Of a stretch of DNA of 34,013 bases, positions 32,889 to 34,013 are shown piece after piece. The DNA comes from Desulfobacterales bacterium (GTDB lineage: Bacteria > Desulfobacterota > Desulfobacteria > Desulfobacterales > Desulfobacteraceae): NCBI GenBank assembly GCA_023143455.1, contig JAGLHT010000022.1:1-34013 (forward strand). The letters run 5' to 3'. A program made the position numbers and the translations under genes. Within the stretch, counting starts at the first letter, position 1, and every line of letters begins with the position of its first letter. The notes beneath the pieces are model-generated. The model was not told where the DNA came from. It saw only the letters and a program-made list of their open reading frames with translations, and searched no databases.

Positions 32889-34013
32889 AGAGAAAACAAT
32901 ATCGACTTAGAAAAGATTTCTCAACTGACTGAAAATTTTTCACCGGCTAATATAAAAATGGTTACGGAAGAAGCTATGAAAACAGCCATTATTAATTCTA
33001 AAAACTCGATTTCAATGATAGACATTGAAATATCAGTTAATAAATTTATTTCAACTGAAAATTCACAAAATATTCGTGACCATTTAAAAATTCACGGTCT
33101 ACTAGATACTAATTATTATTTAGTAAAAAAAAATGCAAAAATATTTGGCAAAATTGAAAAGATTAAAATTCCGTTGCCAGATAATATGAAATCTTATAAA
33201 GGAGAAATAGTTACAGTATTAAAAAAGTACCACCCTGGTAATTATAATTTCTTTCATGCAATTGAATCTTTTCAAAATATACCAATAGACAAAAAGATTG
33301 GCCAAAAACTACATGACAAGCCTCTTGGAGATGTGGCTGATTTCATAGATTTAGAATTATGGAAGATGGCAGACCCGCAAAAAAATGAACGCTTTATTCA
33401 ACAGTTAAAAGATAAATATCAAGACGCAACACAGTTCAGAGTTACTGACACATTAATAACAAAGTCATTTGTATTATTACGGATAAAGCTTTCGAAAACA
33501 ATATTTGATGAAATTATTGAATTGAATGAGATAGCACGTGCAGACAGACCAGCCTTGCCTCATTTCAACCCTTTTGAACTCACTCACCCTGATATCTCAG
33601 AAATTGAATTTAGAGCACCTGCTGATGATGCAACCGGAATACTAATAATTGATTCCGGTATTGTCTCAAATCATCCGATGTTAGAAAAATGTGTCGGTGG
33701 GGAAGAAAACTTCCAAACCGGTGAAACGGAAACACATGATACAGTTGGACATGGGACAGCTATAGCTGGCTGTGCTGCATATAAAGAAATCGAAAGTTGC
33801 TTAGAAGACAAAATCTTTAATCCTGAAAATTGGATTTTTTCCGCAAAAGTAATGTTTGCAGAAAAAAATGACATTGTAGGGACAGTATCAGCTATATATG
33901 ACCTGGAAAAGCTTATTGAGCATCAATTTCAAGATGCAGTGGTGAGTTTTCTATCAAATGCCGAATACCATATCAAAGTTGTAAACACAAATATAGATAT
34001 TATGGTTGACACA
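32889..34013 (+). CDS. AAA lid fused in frame to S8 subtilisin-like protease (IetS-like), partial
   Basis: The frame is open from 32868 to the window end. Its first 55 or so codons are the lid domain of an AAA+ ATPase. An unrecognised region follows, then a subtilisin-like domain with catalytic Asp in GILIIDSGIVSNHP and catalytic His in DTVGHGTAIAGCAAY. The serine would lie beyond the window. The first ATG (32958) falls inside the lid and lacks a ribosome-binding site, so the true start of the protease is uncertain. AAA ATPase plus S8 protease is the composition of the IetAS anti-phage system. Here the two are joined without a stop, either a natural fusion or the result of deletion. Confidence 0.6.

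Noticed and set aside
1-34013. CRISPR arrays, tRNA/rRNA genes, prophage or complete insertion sequences
   Set aside because: I looked for regular spaced repeats, cloverleaf sequences, and integrase or transposase motifs and found none.

Overview
The window is 34 kb of AT-rich, gene-dense bacterial chromosome. The gene set points to an anaerobic deltaproteobacterium of the Desulfobacterales type. Evidence is the acetyl-CoA hydrolase/transferase fused to a GNAT domain, the radical SAM/DUF2344 protein next to RNase G, DUF1848 next to dusB, a CcdA/thioredoxin pair with a probable selenocysteine, and heavy AT bias. Taxonomy is inferred from gene content only; no rRNA or tRNA gene is present.

Layout. 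1-1315 is an accessory-looking stretch: a 68-bp repeat, a 62-aa orphan, a PptA-like tautomerase and a 24-bp RNA-type stem behind a promoter-like sequence. 1316-5572 is a tightly packed plus-strand run: hisI, hisG (long form), a class I aminotransferase, engB, era and a small HNH protein. 5619-12011 mixes strands: a 250-aa protein with a serine-recombinase-like C-terminus, queF, the operon 124-aa protein/DUF1848/dusB, a DHA2 MFS exporter, a 51-aa small protein and a second Dus enzyme. 12041-16589 holds the CoA-transferase/GNAT fusion, a 750-aa U32 protein and a possible 45-aa ORF.

16589-20348 is an envelope-stress module. A CpxA/CpxR-like pair is divergent from a Spy/CpxP-like protein and a Tat-type exported flavodoxin. 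The shared intergenic region has four TTTAC boxes in helical phase. A truncated second flavodoxin lies just downstream.

20261-25568 (minus strand) holds a hybrid histidine kinase, nadB, an SH3 membrane protein, a thioredoxin and CcdA. The thioredoxin is broken by an in-frame TGA that falls exactly on the first Cys of its CxxC motif, and a SECIS-like hairpin follows. I read it as an uncatalogued selenoprotein paired with the CcdA electron channel. 25809-32384 carries degV, rng, the radical SAM/DUF2344 fusion and, divergently, asnS.

The right end (32385-34013) holds a second copy of the 68-bp repeat. It is followed by an AAA+ ATPase gene that has lost its catalytic core and reads, in another frame, into a subtilisin-like protease. 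This is a decayed or rearranged version of the AAA ATPase/S8 protease defence pair (IetAS type), cut by the window end.

The best candidates for something new are the Sec-containing periplasmic thioredoxin, the 68-bp repeat found upstream of two unrelated accessory genes, the stem-loop at 1069-1164, and the Cpx-like module with an exported flavodoxin.
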